From: CAYQQQ01 sp964420125
GTDB lineage: Bacteria > Actinomycetota > Acidimicrobiia > Acidimicrobiales > Microtrichaceae
Length of the DNA stretch: 64,000 nucleotides
Assembly (NCBI GenBank): GCA_964420125.1
Contig: CAYQQQ010000015.1
Span: forward strand, 1 to 64,000
Direction: 5' to 3'
Under the pieces are notes generated by a model that saw nothing but the letters and a program-made list of their open reading frames with translations, ran no database searches and had not been told where the DNA came from. This document shows positions 15,463 to 23,812 of this stretch, piece by piece. The translations under genes and the position numbers were made by a program. Each line of letters opens with the position of its first letter. Position 1 is the first letter of the stretch.

Positions 15463-16695
15463 TCAGCTCACCGGCGTGTACAGCAGGCGCCCGCGCTCGT
15501 CGCGTCGGGTGGTCATCCGACCCAGGAGGCGCAGGTGCTCGAGGTGGGCGTAGGTCTCGGATTCGGCCATCGGCCCCCACGAGCGCGGGGCGAACAGCTC
15601 CTGGCTGTAGGCGGGGACGCGGGCGGTGCCCAGCGCCGAGCCGATCTCGGAGAGTCGGGCGAGGCGCTCGTCGTGGTGGCGGATGATGTCGTCGACCCTG
15701 CCCTGGAGGTCGGAGAAGGGCAGCCCGTGGGCGGGCAGGACCGTGGTCACCCCCTCCAGCGCCGCCACCCGTCGCAGCCCGGCGACGAAGTCGGCGAGCG
15801 CGTCCTCGGCGGGGGTGAGCCCCGAGATGTGCGGGGTGATCGTGGGAAGGACGTGGTCGCCCGACAGCAGGGTGCCGCTCTCGGGATCGAACAGGCAGAG
15901 GTGGTCGCCGGTGTGTCCCGGGGTGTGGATCATCTCCCAGTCGCGCCCTCCGAGGCGCACCCGCTGCTCGTCGCGCACCCGGGTCGTCGGGGTGAGCGAC
16001 AGCAGACCCTTCTTGGAGGCGTCGTCCCAGGAGCGCATCCACTCGAGCTCGGACTCGGTGGGTCGGAACCCGTCCTCGCCGTAGGGGGTGGGGCGGGGCG
16101 GGATGTCGGGCAACGGGCCCTCGCCGAAGAGCACCCCCGCCAGCCGACGGTTCACCGGGCCGTCCACGCCGGTCACCTCGACCTCCTCGAACGCCTCGAG
16201 CAGGTCGGCGTCCACGGCGGGGTCGAGCTCGGTGAGGCCCAGGTCGACCGGTTGCGGGTCGAAGGGGGTGACGAAGGACTCGTGGGCCACGACCTCGCAG
16301 TGGTGCTCGACCTTCAGCCGCCCCGCGCCGCCGAAGTGGTCCGGATGGGAGTGGGTGACCAGCACGGTGTGCACCGCCTCCAGGGGGATGCCCGCCTGGG
16401 CCAGCCGCCGGATCAGCTGCTGGTGGGTCTCGGGGTCGGGCAGGCCAGGGTCGACCAGCGTCACACCCCGGTCGTCCTCGAGGACGTAGCAGTTCACGTG
16501 TCCCAATCCGGGCAGCATGATCGGCAGCTGGGCCCGCAGCACTCCCGGGGCCACCTCCTCGACCTCGGTGCTGGCGTCGAGGCGCTCCTGCTTGGGCGAG
16601 CTCCCCGACGGCGGCGCCTCCCGGGCCTGCTCGGCGCCGGGCGGGCCCAGGTGGGGTGCGGGTTGGGCTCCGGACGGGGCGTCGGCGCCGGTCAC
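15463..16695 (-). CDS. Metallo-beta-lactamase-fold hydrolase
   Basis: A 410-residue protein with the zinc-hydrolase fold in its middle. The motif HSHPDHFGG (HxHxDH) is followed by IHTPGHTGDHLCLF and LLSGDHVLPTITP, supplying the usual ligands. The first 45 residues are a Pro/Gly-rich, probably disordered leader. The last 100 residues contain the C-terminal helical part seen in LACTB2-like members, with LPAHG. The substrate is unknown; LACTB2-like proteins can be nucleases and others act on thioesters. The GTG start overlaps the orn stop by 4 nt (GTGA), so the pair is coupled, which mildly supports a nucleic-acid role. Confidence 0.87.
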   Translation of the reverse strand: MTGADAPSGAQPAPHLGPPGAEQAREAPPSGSSPKQERLDASTEVEEVAPGVLRAQLPIMLPGLGHVNCYVLEDDRGVTLVDPGLPDPETHQQLIRRLAQAGIPLEAVHTVLVTHSHPDHFGGAGRLKVEHHCEVVAHESFVTPFDPQPVDLGLTELDPAVDADLLEAFEEVEVTGVDGPVNRRLAGVLFGEGPLPDIPPRPTPYGEDGFRPTESELEWMRSWDDASKKGLLSLTPTTRVRDEQRVRLGGRDWEMIHTPGHTGDHLCLFDPESGTLLSGDHVLPTITPHISGLTPAEDALADFVAGLRRVAALEGVTTVLPAHGLPFSDLQGRVDDIIRHHDERLARLSEIGSALGTARVPAYSQELFAPRSWGPMAESETYAHLEHLRLLGRMTTRRDERGRLLYTPVS

Positions 16696-17246
16696 GGTCG
16701 CTCCCCTGGGATGACGGGCCGGAACACGTGCTCGCGCCAGTAGCGCAGCTCGGCGATCGACTCCTTGATGTCGTCCATGGCCCGATGGGCCGAGGCCTTC
16801 TTGGACAGGCCGTCGAGCTCGTCGGGGTACCAGCGACGGGCCAGCTCCTTGATGGTGGAGACGTCGATGGAGCGGTAGTGGAGGAACTCCTCGATCTCGG
16901 GCAGGTGGACGGCGAGGAACCGTCGGTCCATGCCGATGGAGTTGCCGCACAGGGGGACCGTGCGCGGCTCGTCGATGTGGGCCGCGAGGAACTCCATGGT
17001 GGCCCGCCCGGCATCTGCGAGGGAGTGCGGCGACGCACGGATCTCCTCCAGCAGCCCGCTGGAGGTGTGCATCTTGCGAACGACGCTCCCCATCGTCTCG
17101 AGCACGGCGTCGCTCTGGTGGATGACGAGGTCGGGACCCTCGGCCACGATCTGGAGGTCGTCGTCGGTGAGCAGCGTGGCGATCTCGACGATGGCGTCCC
17201 GGCCCGCGTCGAGCCCGGTCATCTCGAGGTCCATCCATGCGAGCAT
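16692..17246 (-). CDS. orn: Oligoribonuclease (DEDDh 3'-5' exonuclease)
   Basis: A 184-residue enzyme that degrades di- to pentaribonucleotides to nucleotides, including pGpG from c-di-GMP turnover. The exonuclease motifs are complete: MDLEMTGLD (Exo I), NSIGMDRRFL (Exo II) and HRAMDDIKES (Exo III). The length matches E. coli Orn. The ATG at 17246 starts the conserved domain almost at once. TACCCT on the minus strand (17253-17258) ends 6 nt before the start and there is no Shine-Dalgarno, so the message may be leaderless. Confidence 0.95.
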   Translation of the reverse strand: MLAWMDLEMTGLDAGRDAIVEIATLLTDDDLQIVAEGPDLVIHQSDAVLETMGSVVRKMHTSSGLLEEIRASPHSLADAGRATMEFLAAHIDEPRTVPLCGNSIGMDRRFLAVHLPEIEEFLHYRSIDVSTIKELARRWYPDELDGLSKKASAHRAMDDIKESIAELRYWREHVFRPVIPGERP

Positions 17247-17348
17247 CACGTCAGGGTAGTGCCGGGGTTGGAAACCGCTGTTGCCGGAGCGGGTCGTGGG
17301 TGGCACACGTCACTGGGGGAGCTCCCGCGAGGGGTAGGGTCGTCCGCC

Positions 17349-17795
17349 GTGGTGGACATCCCTCTCCGGCGCCTCGATCCGGGCGACGACCTCCCGTTGC
17401 CGGCCCACGCCCACGACGGCGACGCCGGGGTCGACCTGCGCTCCGCCGTGGAGCTCACCATCCCGGCAGGGGGTCACCGGGCCCTGGTGCCCACCGGAGT
17501 CGCCATCGCCATCCCCCGGGGCTTCGCCGGGTTCATCCAGCCCCGCAGCGGGCTGGCGCTGCACCACGGCATCACCTGCCTCAACACCCCGGGCCTGATC
17601 GACGCCGGCTATCGGGGCGAGCTGAAGGTGTTGCTCGTCAACACCGATCCCGAGGAGGCCTTCACCATCCACCGCGGCGACCGCATCGCCCAGCTGGTCA
17701 TCAAGGCGGTGGAGCAGGTGCGCTTCGTGGAGGTCGACGACCTCGACGGCACCCTGCGAGGTGAGGGCGGGTTCGGCCACACCGGCCGCAGCTGA
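17349..17795 (+). CDS. dut: dUTP diphosphatase (trimeric dUTPase)
   Basis: A 148-residue enzyme that hydrolyses dUTP to dUMP, keeping uracil out of DNA and feeding dTMP synthesis. All five dUTPase motifs can be seen: DAGVDLRS (1), PRSGLA (3 region), GLIDAGYRGEL (motif 3), RGDRIAQLVI (4) and the C-terminal RGEGGFGHTG arm (5). Two consecutive GTG codons, at 17349 and 17352, could be the start. TAGGGT at 17335-17340 ends 8 nt upstream without a Shine-Dalgarno, consistent with a leaderless message. It diverges from orn. Confidence 0.95.
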   Translation: MVDIPLRRLDPGDDLPLPAHAHDGDAGVDLRSAVELTIPAGGHRALVPTGVAIAIPRGFAGFIQPRSGLALHHGITCLNTPGLIDAGYRGELKVLLVNTDPEEAFTIHRGDRIAQLVIKAVEQVRFVEVDDLDGTLRGEGGFGHTGRS

Positions 17796-17861
17796 GATCC
17801 GGCGAGCACGGTCCCACCACCTCGAGATCGAAGGGTCTCACCCGCCGACGTCGTCCATCGC

Positions 17862-18287
17862 CTACCCGGACTCGAGGACCCTCCGCGCGGTGGCGACGAG
17901 GCGAGTGGCCCATCCCACCATTCGCTCGGCGTCACCGGGGGAGACCAGGTGCACGCCGTAGTGCACCTCGTCCTTCCGGTTGAGCAGTCGTTCCAGGTCC
18001 TTCGACATCTGCTGGCCATGCGGCTGGACGGTTGCGAGCATGGCGACAGCGTCCCGGTGATCGTGCCCACGAGGCCGCCGCTTCAACGTGGCGCAGCACG
18101 CGGCGTCGGACGCGGCGATACCGGCCAGCACGGCCAAGGCTGCGGCAACGCCAGGCGTCGCGAGGTCGTCGCTGGTGGTGATCACCAGGTCGGCGACCTC
18201 GACGAACGACTCCGCCTGCTGCAACCGGCTGAGGGCATCCTGACGGTTGCAGTCCTGGGTCCGGGTCTTCGTGCGTGGCGCCATCAC
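17862..18287 (-). CDS. HEPN-like putative RNase toxin
   Basis: A 141-residue, mostly alpha-helical protein. The segment SDAACCATLKRRPRGHDH contains an R-x4-H arrangement that fits the active motif of HEPN ribonucleases. The gene follows an MNT nucleotidyltransferase gene and their stop and start overlap (GTGATGG), the standard arrangement of HEPN/MNT toxin-antitoxin modules, in which the MNT partner AMPylates and silences the HEPN toxin. The start may be the GTG at 18287 or the ATG at 18284. The HEPN assignment rests on motif and context rather than a clear family match. Confidence 0.65.
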   Translation of the reverse strand: MMAPRTKTRTQDCNRQDALSRLQQAESFVEVADLVITTSDDLATPGVAAALAVLAGIAASDAACCATLKRRPRGHDHRDAVAMLATVQPHGQQMSKDLERLLNRKDEVHYGVHLVSPGDAERMVGWATRLVATARRVLESG

Positions 18288-18898
18288 GCTGCGACGGCGG
18301 TCCTCAGCAGTCGGCGGTCTCCTTCGAGGACGATGAGGTCCCGGTGCCAGTGCTGGAGGATGGGCTCGCCGACGTCCTGGAGGCGTCGGATGTCGGCGAC
18401 GGTCTTCGCTACGACCTGCGCGTCGTTGCCCGTCCAGCGCCTGACGCGTTCGGCCAGGGAGTCCACGAGCTCGTCGAGGCCGGGGCTGTCGGAGACGATG
18501 AGGAGATCGATGTCGCTCCGCTCGTCACCGTCCCGACGAGCAGCAGAGCCGAACATCCCGCCGAGGAGCACGTCACCATCCCACTCCTGCAGAACGCCGC
18601 GTATGCGGTCGGCGAGCTCCCCGTGGAGCGTGGCGAGCTGTTCGATGGCTGGTGCGGCGACGTGCTCGCGGTTGAGGACGTAGCCACCTGGCACGACGTC
18701 GACGATCCCCGAGTCGACGAGTCGGAGGAGCACCTTGCGGATGCCGGCGGCGGATCCTCGGCCACCGGTCAGCCGTCGGACCTCGCTCAGACCCGCCGGG
18801 CTGTTCGTGCTTGCGAGCGCTGCGAGAACCGGGCCATCCAGACTGGGGATGACGGACCTGAGCGGTAGCGAGACGTCCACGATGCCTCCTCGACCCAT
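18284..18898 (-). CDS. Winged-helix plus MNT nucleotidyltransferase (antitoxin of HEPN/MNT pair)
   Basis: A 204-residue protein with two parts. Residues 18-75 look like a winged helix (ALASTNSPAGLSEVRRLTG then IVDVVPGGYVLN). Residues 100-160 form a minimal nucleotidyltransferase with GGMFGSAARRDGDERSDID, the GS-x-D-x-D catalytic signature. In known systems such enzymes attach AMP to the partner HEPN toxin; the added DNA-binding domain suggests it also represses its own operon. A 16-bp palindrome spans its start codon. TAGTGT on the minus strand at 18914-18919 could be the -10 element, giving a leader of about 9 nt. Confidence 0.82.
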   Translation of the reverse strand: MGRGGIVDVSLPLRSVIPSLDGPVLAALASTNSPAGLSEVRRLTGGRGSAAGIRKVLLRLVDSGIVDVVPGGYVLNREHVAAPAIEQLATLHGELADRIRGVLQEWDGDVLLGGMFGSAARRDGDERSDIDLLIVSDSPGLDELVDSLAERVRRWTGNDAQVVAKTVADIRRLQDVGEPILQHWHRDLIVLEGDRRLLRTAVAA

Positions 18899-18909
18899 GA
18901 GCTCATGGG
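18894..18909. promoter_or_regulatory. 16-bp palindrome over the start of the MNT gene
   Basis: CCCATGAGCTCATGGG is a perfect palindrome that contains the MNT start codon and overlaps the expected transcription start. It is a good candidate binding site for the winged helix of the MNT protein. Confidence 0.6.
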
Positions 18910-19022
18910 GTTCACACTAGTGCAATCCACATCTCATGGTGAAAGTAGTTCACAAAAGTGTACACGCTACCGGCTTTCGCCGCATCGACGCCCAGGCGGT
19001 GCCGGCCACAGGGACGACGACG

Positions 19023-20099
19023 TCAGCTGAGGCTCAGCGGGTGCAGCACGTCGAGGTAGGCGCTGGTGGCCGACAGCGCCAGCAACGCCACCAGCACGGC
19101 CACCGCCACCGGGGTGAAGCGGTTCGGGTCGAGCCGCAACCGGGGCCGCCGCCGGATCCGGGCCAGCGCGCCTTCGGCCACCACCAGCGCCGCGTGGCCG
19201 CCGTCGAGGGGCAGCAGGGGCAGCAGGTTCAACAGCGCCAACGACGCCGAGAACACCCCGGTGAGCAGCAGCAGCTTCGTCGGGTCCTGACCGAGGATGC
19301 CGTCGGTGAGCTGGGCGCCGCCGATGGGGGACATCATGCGGTGCTCGGGGACGTCGCCCGCAGCCACCGAACCCACGTAGTCGCCGACCCCGGTGACGAG
19401 ACCGCCCAGCCCTTCGAGGGTGGCGCCGAGCACCTCAGCGGTCATCGAAGCTCCCTCGCCGAGCGCCTCGATCGGGCCGGCGGGAGTGTCGAGCATCACC
19501 TGTGCGGCGAACAGCACCACGGCCAGCGCCAGGTTCACCGCCACGCCGGCGAGGATCACCGCCAGGCGGCGTGGGCGGCTGGCGGCCCGGTAGGTGTAGG
19601 GCTCGAGCGAGGCTTCCACCTGATCCCGAGGGCCCATGCCGGGGATCTTCACGTAGCCGCCGGCGGGGAGCACCTTCAAGCCCCAGCGAAGACCGCTCGA
19701 GGTGGTGCGGGCCCACACGGTAGGTCCGAAGCCGACGAAGAACTCGGTGGGGCGCATCCCGGCGCGCCGGGCTACGAGGTAGTGGCCGCCCTCGTGCACC
19801 ACCACCAGCACCGACAGCATGCCGAGGAACACGGCCGCACCCGGGAGCCACCAGGCCAGCGCCACGACGCCGACCACGAAGGCGACGGCCCGCAGCGGAT
19901 GCGACTCCGAGCGACGGCCCTCGGCGGTCGTCGAACGTCGCCAGGCGTGCCACCAACGAAGCGGCGCCGGATCGGTGCGAACCACCTCGGGCTCTGCGAT
20001 CACGTGCGCCGGCGCCGGCGCCGGCGCCGCGCCGGGCACGTTCGACGGGCCGCCTGGGCGCGTCGCTGAGGGATCGTGGGTGGATGTAGGAGTGGTCAT
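19023..20099 (-). CDS. M50-family site-2 metalloprotease
   Basis: A 358-residue intramembrane zinc protease. The active site HEGGH lies in VLVVVHEGGHYLVARRAGM, and the third-ligand motif LDGGHAAL is near the C-terminus in LLPLLPLDGGHAALV. GFGPTVWARTTSSGLRWGLKVLPAGGYVKI is the conserved region between, cited in part as positions 19,640-19,740. At least four membrane helices are present. The PDZ domain found in RseP/Rip1 is not visible; the space instead holds a short loop. The first 70 residues are a Pro/Ala-rich cytoplasmic leader. Such enzymes cleave membrane-anchored anti-sigma factors or signal-peptide remnants. The neighbours give no specific substrate. Confidence 0.88.
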   Translation of the reverse strand: MTTPTSTHDPSATRPGGPSNVPGAAPAPAPAHVIAEPEVVRTDPAPLRWWHAWRRSTTAEGRRSESHPLRAVAFVVGVVALAWWLPGAAVFLGMLSVLVVVHEGGHYLVARRAGMRPTEFFVGFGPTVWARTTSSGLRWGLKVLPAGGYVKIPGMGPRDQVEASLEPYTYRAASRPRRLAVILAGVAVNLALAVVLFAAQVMLDTPAGPIEALGEGASMTAEVLGATLEGLGGLVTGVGDYVGSVAAGDVPEHRMMSPIGGAQLTDGILGQDPTKLLLLTGVFSASLALLNLLPLLPLDGGHAALVVAEGALARIRRRPRLRLDPNRFTPVAVAVLVALLALSATSAYLDVLHPLSLS

Positions 20100-20170
20100 G
20101 GTGCGAGATGTGCCCAGCCGGGGCCACACCAAGGGTCTCATGGCCCCTCCGAGGGGGGCAGTGGGGTGAA

Positions 20171-21400
20171 CTACCCGCCTGAGCGCACTCGCAGGTGGCC
20201 TTCCTCGGCGTCGAGCTCGACCCGGTGGACGCCCTCGCCCTCGTCGACCCAGAGCACCAGCTGCAGGGGAGGATCCGACGCCGGGTCCCACTCGAGCGCG
20301 GAGACCGCTCGCAGCAGCACGCCACAGCCCGAGTTGGCGTAGCGAGCCGTGCCGCCCCGCCGGGTGGTGGGGCGGAACATGGGGTAGTGGGTGTGGCCGA
20401 ACACGATCCACGGCCACCCTCCCTCTGGTGCGTCGGACTCGAGCGCGGCGAACAGGCGCTCCTCGTCGAGGCTGTCGAAGCGACGGTTGCCCCCGAAGCG
20501 GGGATCGAGGGTGATCAGCCGGTTCCGTCCCCGACCTTCGAGAAGGCGGGGCACCGACTGCTCGTCGGGGAGGCCCTCGGTGCCCGCCGCGCCCAGCTCG
20601 CCGAGGCCCATCCCGATCCAGGTGATGGCCCTCCCGAGCGGCGAGTAGAGCGGGCCGTTCCACGAGTCGGTCAGGTGCCCGTGGCTGATCACGGCATCGA
20701 CCTCGCTGATGCCGGGAGCCTCGACGCCCCCCGGGGTCAGCAGGATCGTGTCCACCGGGCGAGCACCCGGAAGGTGCTGCTCCAGCGCGGACGCCAGGAC
20801 GTCCTCGGTGAATGCCTCGTCGTGGTTCCCCACGGTGCGGTGGTAGCGGCCCTCGTGCACGAAGCCCGCTCGGAGCAGGTCGTAGATCCGGGTGCTGTTG
20901 TCCACGGTGGCTTCCAGCACCTCGACCATGCGCTCCGCCGGGAGGGTGTCGGCCGGATCCACCTCGAGGCCGGCGGCCATGCGCCCGATGTCGTAGACCG
21001 CGCCCCAGCTGGAGGGCCCCGCCATCCAGAAGTCCTCCACGTCGCCGTTCTCGATGAGCCCCCATCCCCCGGTGGCGTAGTGGCGCAGCAGCGCCTCGTA
21101 CACCTCTCGGGTGTGTTGACGACCGGGCCAGTCGTAGCGCCCCGCCGGGCCCCGGTGGAGGTCGGAGGTGATCACCCAGCGCTGCTCGCCATCGAGGAAC
21201 CGTGTGGTCGGGGCGGGGAGCACCGGGGGGTCTCCGGCGGCGATCGCCCGGAGGTGCTCGCCGTAGGCGGCGATGCGTGCCAGGGAGTCGGCGGCGGTGC
21301 GGCGGGCCGCGATGGCCAGGGCGGGGATGCTCAGCGGCGAGGTGGCCACCAGGCCGGCGGCGCGGGCGACGGCCCAGGCGGTTGCGGTGCTGTCGGCCAC
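20171..21400 (-). CDS. Calcineurin-like metallophosphoesterase
   Basis: A 409-residue protein with the full dinuclear metal motif series: SDLHRG, GDVEDFW, GNHDE, SHGH and GHTHYP. The substrate is unknown; the long insert with GLEVDPADTLPAERMVEVLEA and the C-terminal beta-rich extension (to residue 409) set it apart from small cAMP or Ap4A phosphatases. The N-terminal 45 residues are hydrophobic and Ala-rich and might associate with membrane. The GTG start at 21400 has a GGGGAG just upstream at short spacing; a later start cannot be excluded. It diverges from the nitroreductase gene. Confidence 0.85.
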   Translation of the reverse strand: MADSTATAWAVARAAGLVATSPLSIPALAIAARRTAADSLARIAAYGEHLRAIAAGDPPVLPAPTTRFLDGEQRWVITSDLHRGPAGRYDWPGRQHTREVYEALLRHYATGGWGLIENGDVEDFWMAGPSSWGAVYDIGRMAAGLEVDPADTLPAERMVEVLEATVDNSTRIYDLLRAGFVHEGRYHRTVGNHDEAFTEDVLASALEQHLPGARPVDTILLTPGGVEAPGISEVDAVISHGHLTDSWNGPLYSPLGRAITWIGMGLGELGAAGTEGLPDEQSVPRLLEGRGRNRLITLDPRFGGNRRFDSLDEERLFAALESDAPEGGWPWIVFGHTHYPMFRPTTRRGGTARYANSGCGVLLRAVSALEWDPASDPPLQLVLWVDEGEGVHRVELDAEEGHLRVRSGG

Positions 21401-21536
21401 CTCCCCAGCCTCGCGCGTCGATCGCGGACCGCGTGGCACACGGCCGGAGCCCGCTCCGCGCGGTGATCCCACCCCTTGGGCGCGGGCGTGCCCCGCTCCT
21501 ACGATTCGCTCGTCGGCACCCCCCGAGGGAGTCCCA

Positions 21537-22241
21537 TTGACGGTCAACGAACGAGCCCCTGAAGGAGCGCGCAGCCTCGCTGCGGTGCGCGACCGGATGT
21601 CCATGAGCCTGGAAGAGGCCATGATGACCCAACGCGCCGTGCGACGCCTCCTGCCCGACGAGGTCGACGACGACCTGGTGCTGCGCTGCATCGAGCTGGC
21701 GCAGCGGGCGCCCACCGGCAGCAACGGCCAGAACTGGGAGTTCGTGGTGGTGCGCGACCGCGAGGTCAAGCACCAGCTCGGCCGCCAGTACCGCCGGGCG
21801 TGGCGGCTCTACGGCGGTGCCGGTCGTCTGGTGGCGGGGAGGGACCCGGCGATGGGCCGCATCCTGGACGCCGTGCAGTTCCAGGTCGACCACTTCGAGG
21901 AGGTGCCGGTGCTGGTGGTCGCCTGCCTGCGGGGGTTCGCCCACCTCCTGCCCCTGTCGGCCGCCCAGACCATCCACTACGGCTCGATCTACCCCAGCGT
22001 GCAGAACCTGCTGCTGGCGGCTCGCTCGGTCGGCCTCGGGGCGAGCCTGATCACCCTGCCGCTGTGGAACCTCTGGAGGGTGCGTCGCCTCCTGGGGCTG
22101 CCCTGGAACGTGCACCCCGTGTGCATGGTGCCGATGGGCTGGCCCCGCGGCCGCTACGGGCCGACCACCCGCACGCCGGTGGGCCGGGTCGCCCACCTCG
22201 ACCGCTACGGCAACCGCGCCTGGCTCGATCCCGGGCGCTGA
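21537..22241 (+). CDS. Nitroreductase-family flavoprotein
   Basis: A 234-residue FMN-dependent oxidoreductase fold. MMTQRAVRRLLPDEV and LAQRAPTGSNGQNWEFVVV match the FMN-binding N-terminal signature, and SVQNLLLAARSVGLGASLITLP is the conserved helix in the second half. Its natural substrate is not evident. The TTG at 21537 is preceded by GAGGGA; TACGAT at 21510-21515 is a likely -10 element with a short leader. ATG codons at 21600 and 21606 are possible later starts and would remove a 20-residue tail. Confidence 0.87.
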   Translation: MTVNERAPEGARSLAAVRDRMSMSLEEAMMTQRAVRRLLPDEVDDDLVLRCIELAQRAPTGSNGQNWEFVVVRDREVKHQLGRQYRRAWRLYGGAGRLVAGRDPAMGRILDAVQFQVDHFEEVPVLVVACLRGFAHLLPLSAAQTIHYGSIYPSVQNLLLAARSVGLGASLITLPLWNLWRVRRLLGLPWNVHPVCMVPMGWPRGRYGPTTRTPVGRVAHLDRYGNRAWLDPGR

Positions 22242-22260
22242 GCGCCGCCGGTCCGGTGGC

Positions 22261-22944
22261 TCAGCCGACGTTGATGCCGACGGCCTCGGTGGCCACGTGC
22301 TCTCCCTGGTCGTCCGCCGGGGGGCAGCCGTCGCCGAAGCCGGTGACCGCGTCGACCTGCACCTCGAAGGGCCCGATCTGCAGGGGTGCGGCAGGGGTCA
22401 CGGTGAACGTCGCCGTGACCGCGGTGGACCCGTCGGCCTCCACGCTCTGACGATCGGCCACCGCCGCGCACCCCACCGCGGGCGCCAGCGGATCGATGGA
22501 CAGGGTGGCGGAACCGCCGGGGTCGGCGCAGCCGTGGGTCTGTCGGTCGAGGCCCGTCTCGTCCGCCGAGTCCAGCGCCATCGTGTAGGTGACCAGCACG
22601 CACACCCGGCTGGTCGCCCCGGTGGCGGTGGGTGCCGCGGGATCGGACACGTCGATGCGGACTGCACCCGTGCTGTCGAGCTGCTCGACGGCGATCTCGG
22701 TGCCGTCCCCGGAGGGCGGTGCCGTGACGCTCGCCCCGGCCGCCCTCGACTCGACCGGACCCGGCCCGCTCTCGCTCGTGTCGTCGTCGCCGAGGTTGAC
22801 CGCCAGGACGCCCAGCACGAGCCCGAGCGCGGCGGCCGCCGCGATCACCATGGTCCGCATCGTCCGGCGGTGAGGGGGAGGTTCGGTCGGCAAGCTGGCA
22901 GCGGGCGGAGCTTCGCTGGCTGCGTCGTCGGTCGGCGAGGTCAT
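22261..22944 (-). CDS. Membrane-anchored extracytoplasmic protein of unknown function
   Basis: A 227-residue protein with a Pro/Ser/Glu-rich cytoplasmic N-terminus, a single membrane helix at about residues 29-50 (TMVIAAAAALGLVLGVLAV), and an exported Thr/Ala/Asp-rich domain with five cysteines that could form disulfides. I recognise no family. A beta-sandwich is suggested by alternating hydrophobic strands such as AVRIDVSDP and ATFTVTP. It lies between convergent neighbours and appears to be a single-gene unit. Confidence 0.75.
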   Translation of the reverse strand: MTSPTDDAASEAPPAASLPTEPPPHRRTMRTMVIAAAAALGLVLGVLAVNLGDDDTSESGPGPVESRAAGASVTAPPSGDGTEIAVEQLDSTGAVRIDVSDPAAPTATGATSRVCVLVTYTMALDSADETGLDRQTHGCADPGGSATLSIDPLAPAVGCAAVADRQSVEADGSTAVTATFTVTPAAPLQIGPFEVQVDAVTGFGDGCPPADDQGEHVATEAVGINVG

Positions 22945-23090
22945 CGGGGGCTCCAGTTCAACCGGGGAGTCGGCTCCGAGGGGTCCGTCGGGATCACCTG
23001 CGACCTTAGATCGCTCTCGTTGCGGCGCAAGAGGCGAGCTCGCCGCAGGGAGGGATTGCCCATCCCCGCTGGGTCAGAGGGTCCGCCGGG

Positions 23091-23780
23091 TCAGGGTACT
23101 GCCATGGCCTCGCTGCCGAGTCGGCCGTCGGCGATGGCGACGGTGCGGTCGGCGAAGTGGGTGATGCGCCCGTCGTGGGTCACCACCACCGCCGACTTGC
23201 CGCGTCCTTTGATCTCGCTCACGAGCAGCTGCATCACCTGCTCGCCGAGGTGGGAGTCCAGCGCCGAGGTGGGCTCGTCCACCAGCACCAGCGCCGGGTC
23301 GTTCATGAGGGCCCGTCCGATGGCCACCCGCTGGCGCTCGCCTCCGGAGAGCTGGGCGGGCAGGTTGTCGCGCCGGTGCGCCAGACCCAGCTCCTCCAGC
23401 AGCCGGTCGGCCTGCTGAGCGGCGGCCTTCTTGTCGCCGCCGGAGAACTGGTTCACCACCAGCAGGTTCTCCCGGGCGGTGAGGAAGGGCACCAGGTTGA
23501 CCGACTGGAACACGAAGCCGACCTGGCGGCGGCGGAAGGCGGTGAGCTGCTTGGCGGTGTAGCCGCTGATGTCCTCGCCGCCCACCAGCACCTCGCCGCT
23601 GGTGGGGGTGAGCAGTCCCCCGGCGATGGACAGAAGGGTGGACTTGCCGGAGCCCGAGGGCCCCATGAGCGCCACCATCTCGCTGTCGGCGACGGAGAGG
23701 GTGGCGTGCTCGAGGGCCACGATCTCGCTGTCGCCGTCGCGGTAGGTCTTTCGGATGTCCTGGAGCTGGAGTGCGGTCAT
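23091..23780 (-). CDS. ABC transporter ATP-binding protein (LolD/MacB type)
   Basis: A 229-residue ATPase of the MacB/LolD/FtsE group. It shows Walker A GPSGSGKST, Q-loop FVFQSVNLVP, signature LSGGERQR, Walker B LVLVDEPTSALD and the switch VVTHD. It is the distal gene of a minus-strand run with two large FtsX-like permeases (32 nt gap), so the three form one type VII-style exporter or mechanotransmission system. The substrate is unknown. Confidence 0.93.
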   Translation of the reverse strand: MTALQLQDIRKTYRDGDSEIVALEHATLSVADSEMVALMGPSGSGKSTLLSIAGGLLTPTSGEVLVGGEDISGYTAKQLTAFRRRQVGFVFQSVNLVPFLTARENLLVVNQFSGGDKKAAAQQADRLLEELGLAHRRDNLPAQLSGGERQRVAIGRALMNDPALVLVDEPTSALDSHLGEQVMQLLVSEIKGRGKSAVVVTHDGRITHFADRTVAIADGRLGSEAMAVP

Positions 23781-23812
23781 GGTTCCGGTTCTTCTGGTCG
23801 GGTTCGGGGGGC

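Noticed and set aside
20100..22196. Long minus-strand frame that would extend the M50 protease to 1,057 residues
   Set aside because: The extension lies in a different frame over the metallophosphoesterase gene and antisense to the nitroreductase, and has the Arg/Gly/Pro bias of shadow frames. The protease has its own start at 20099.
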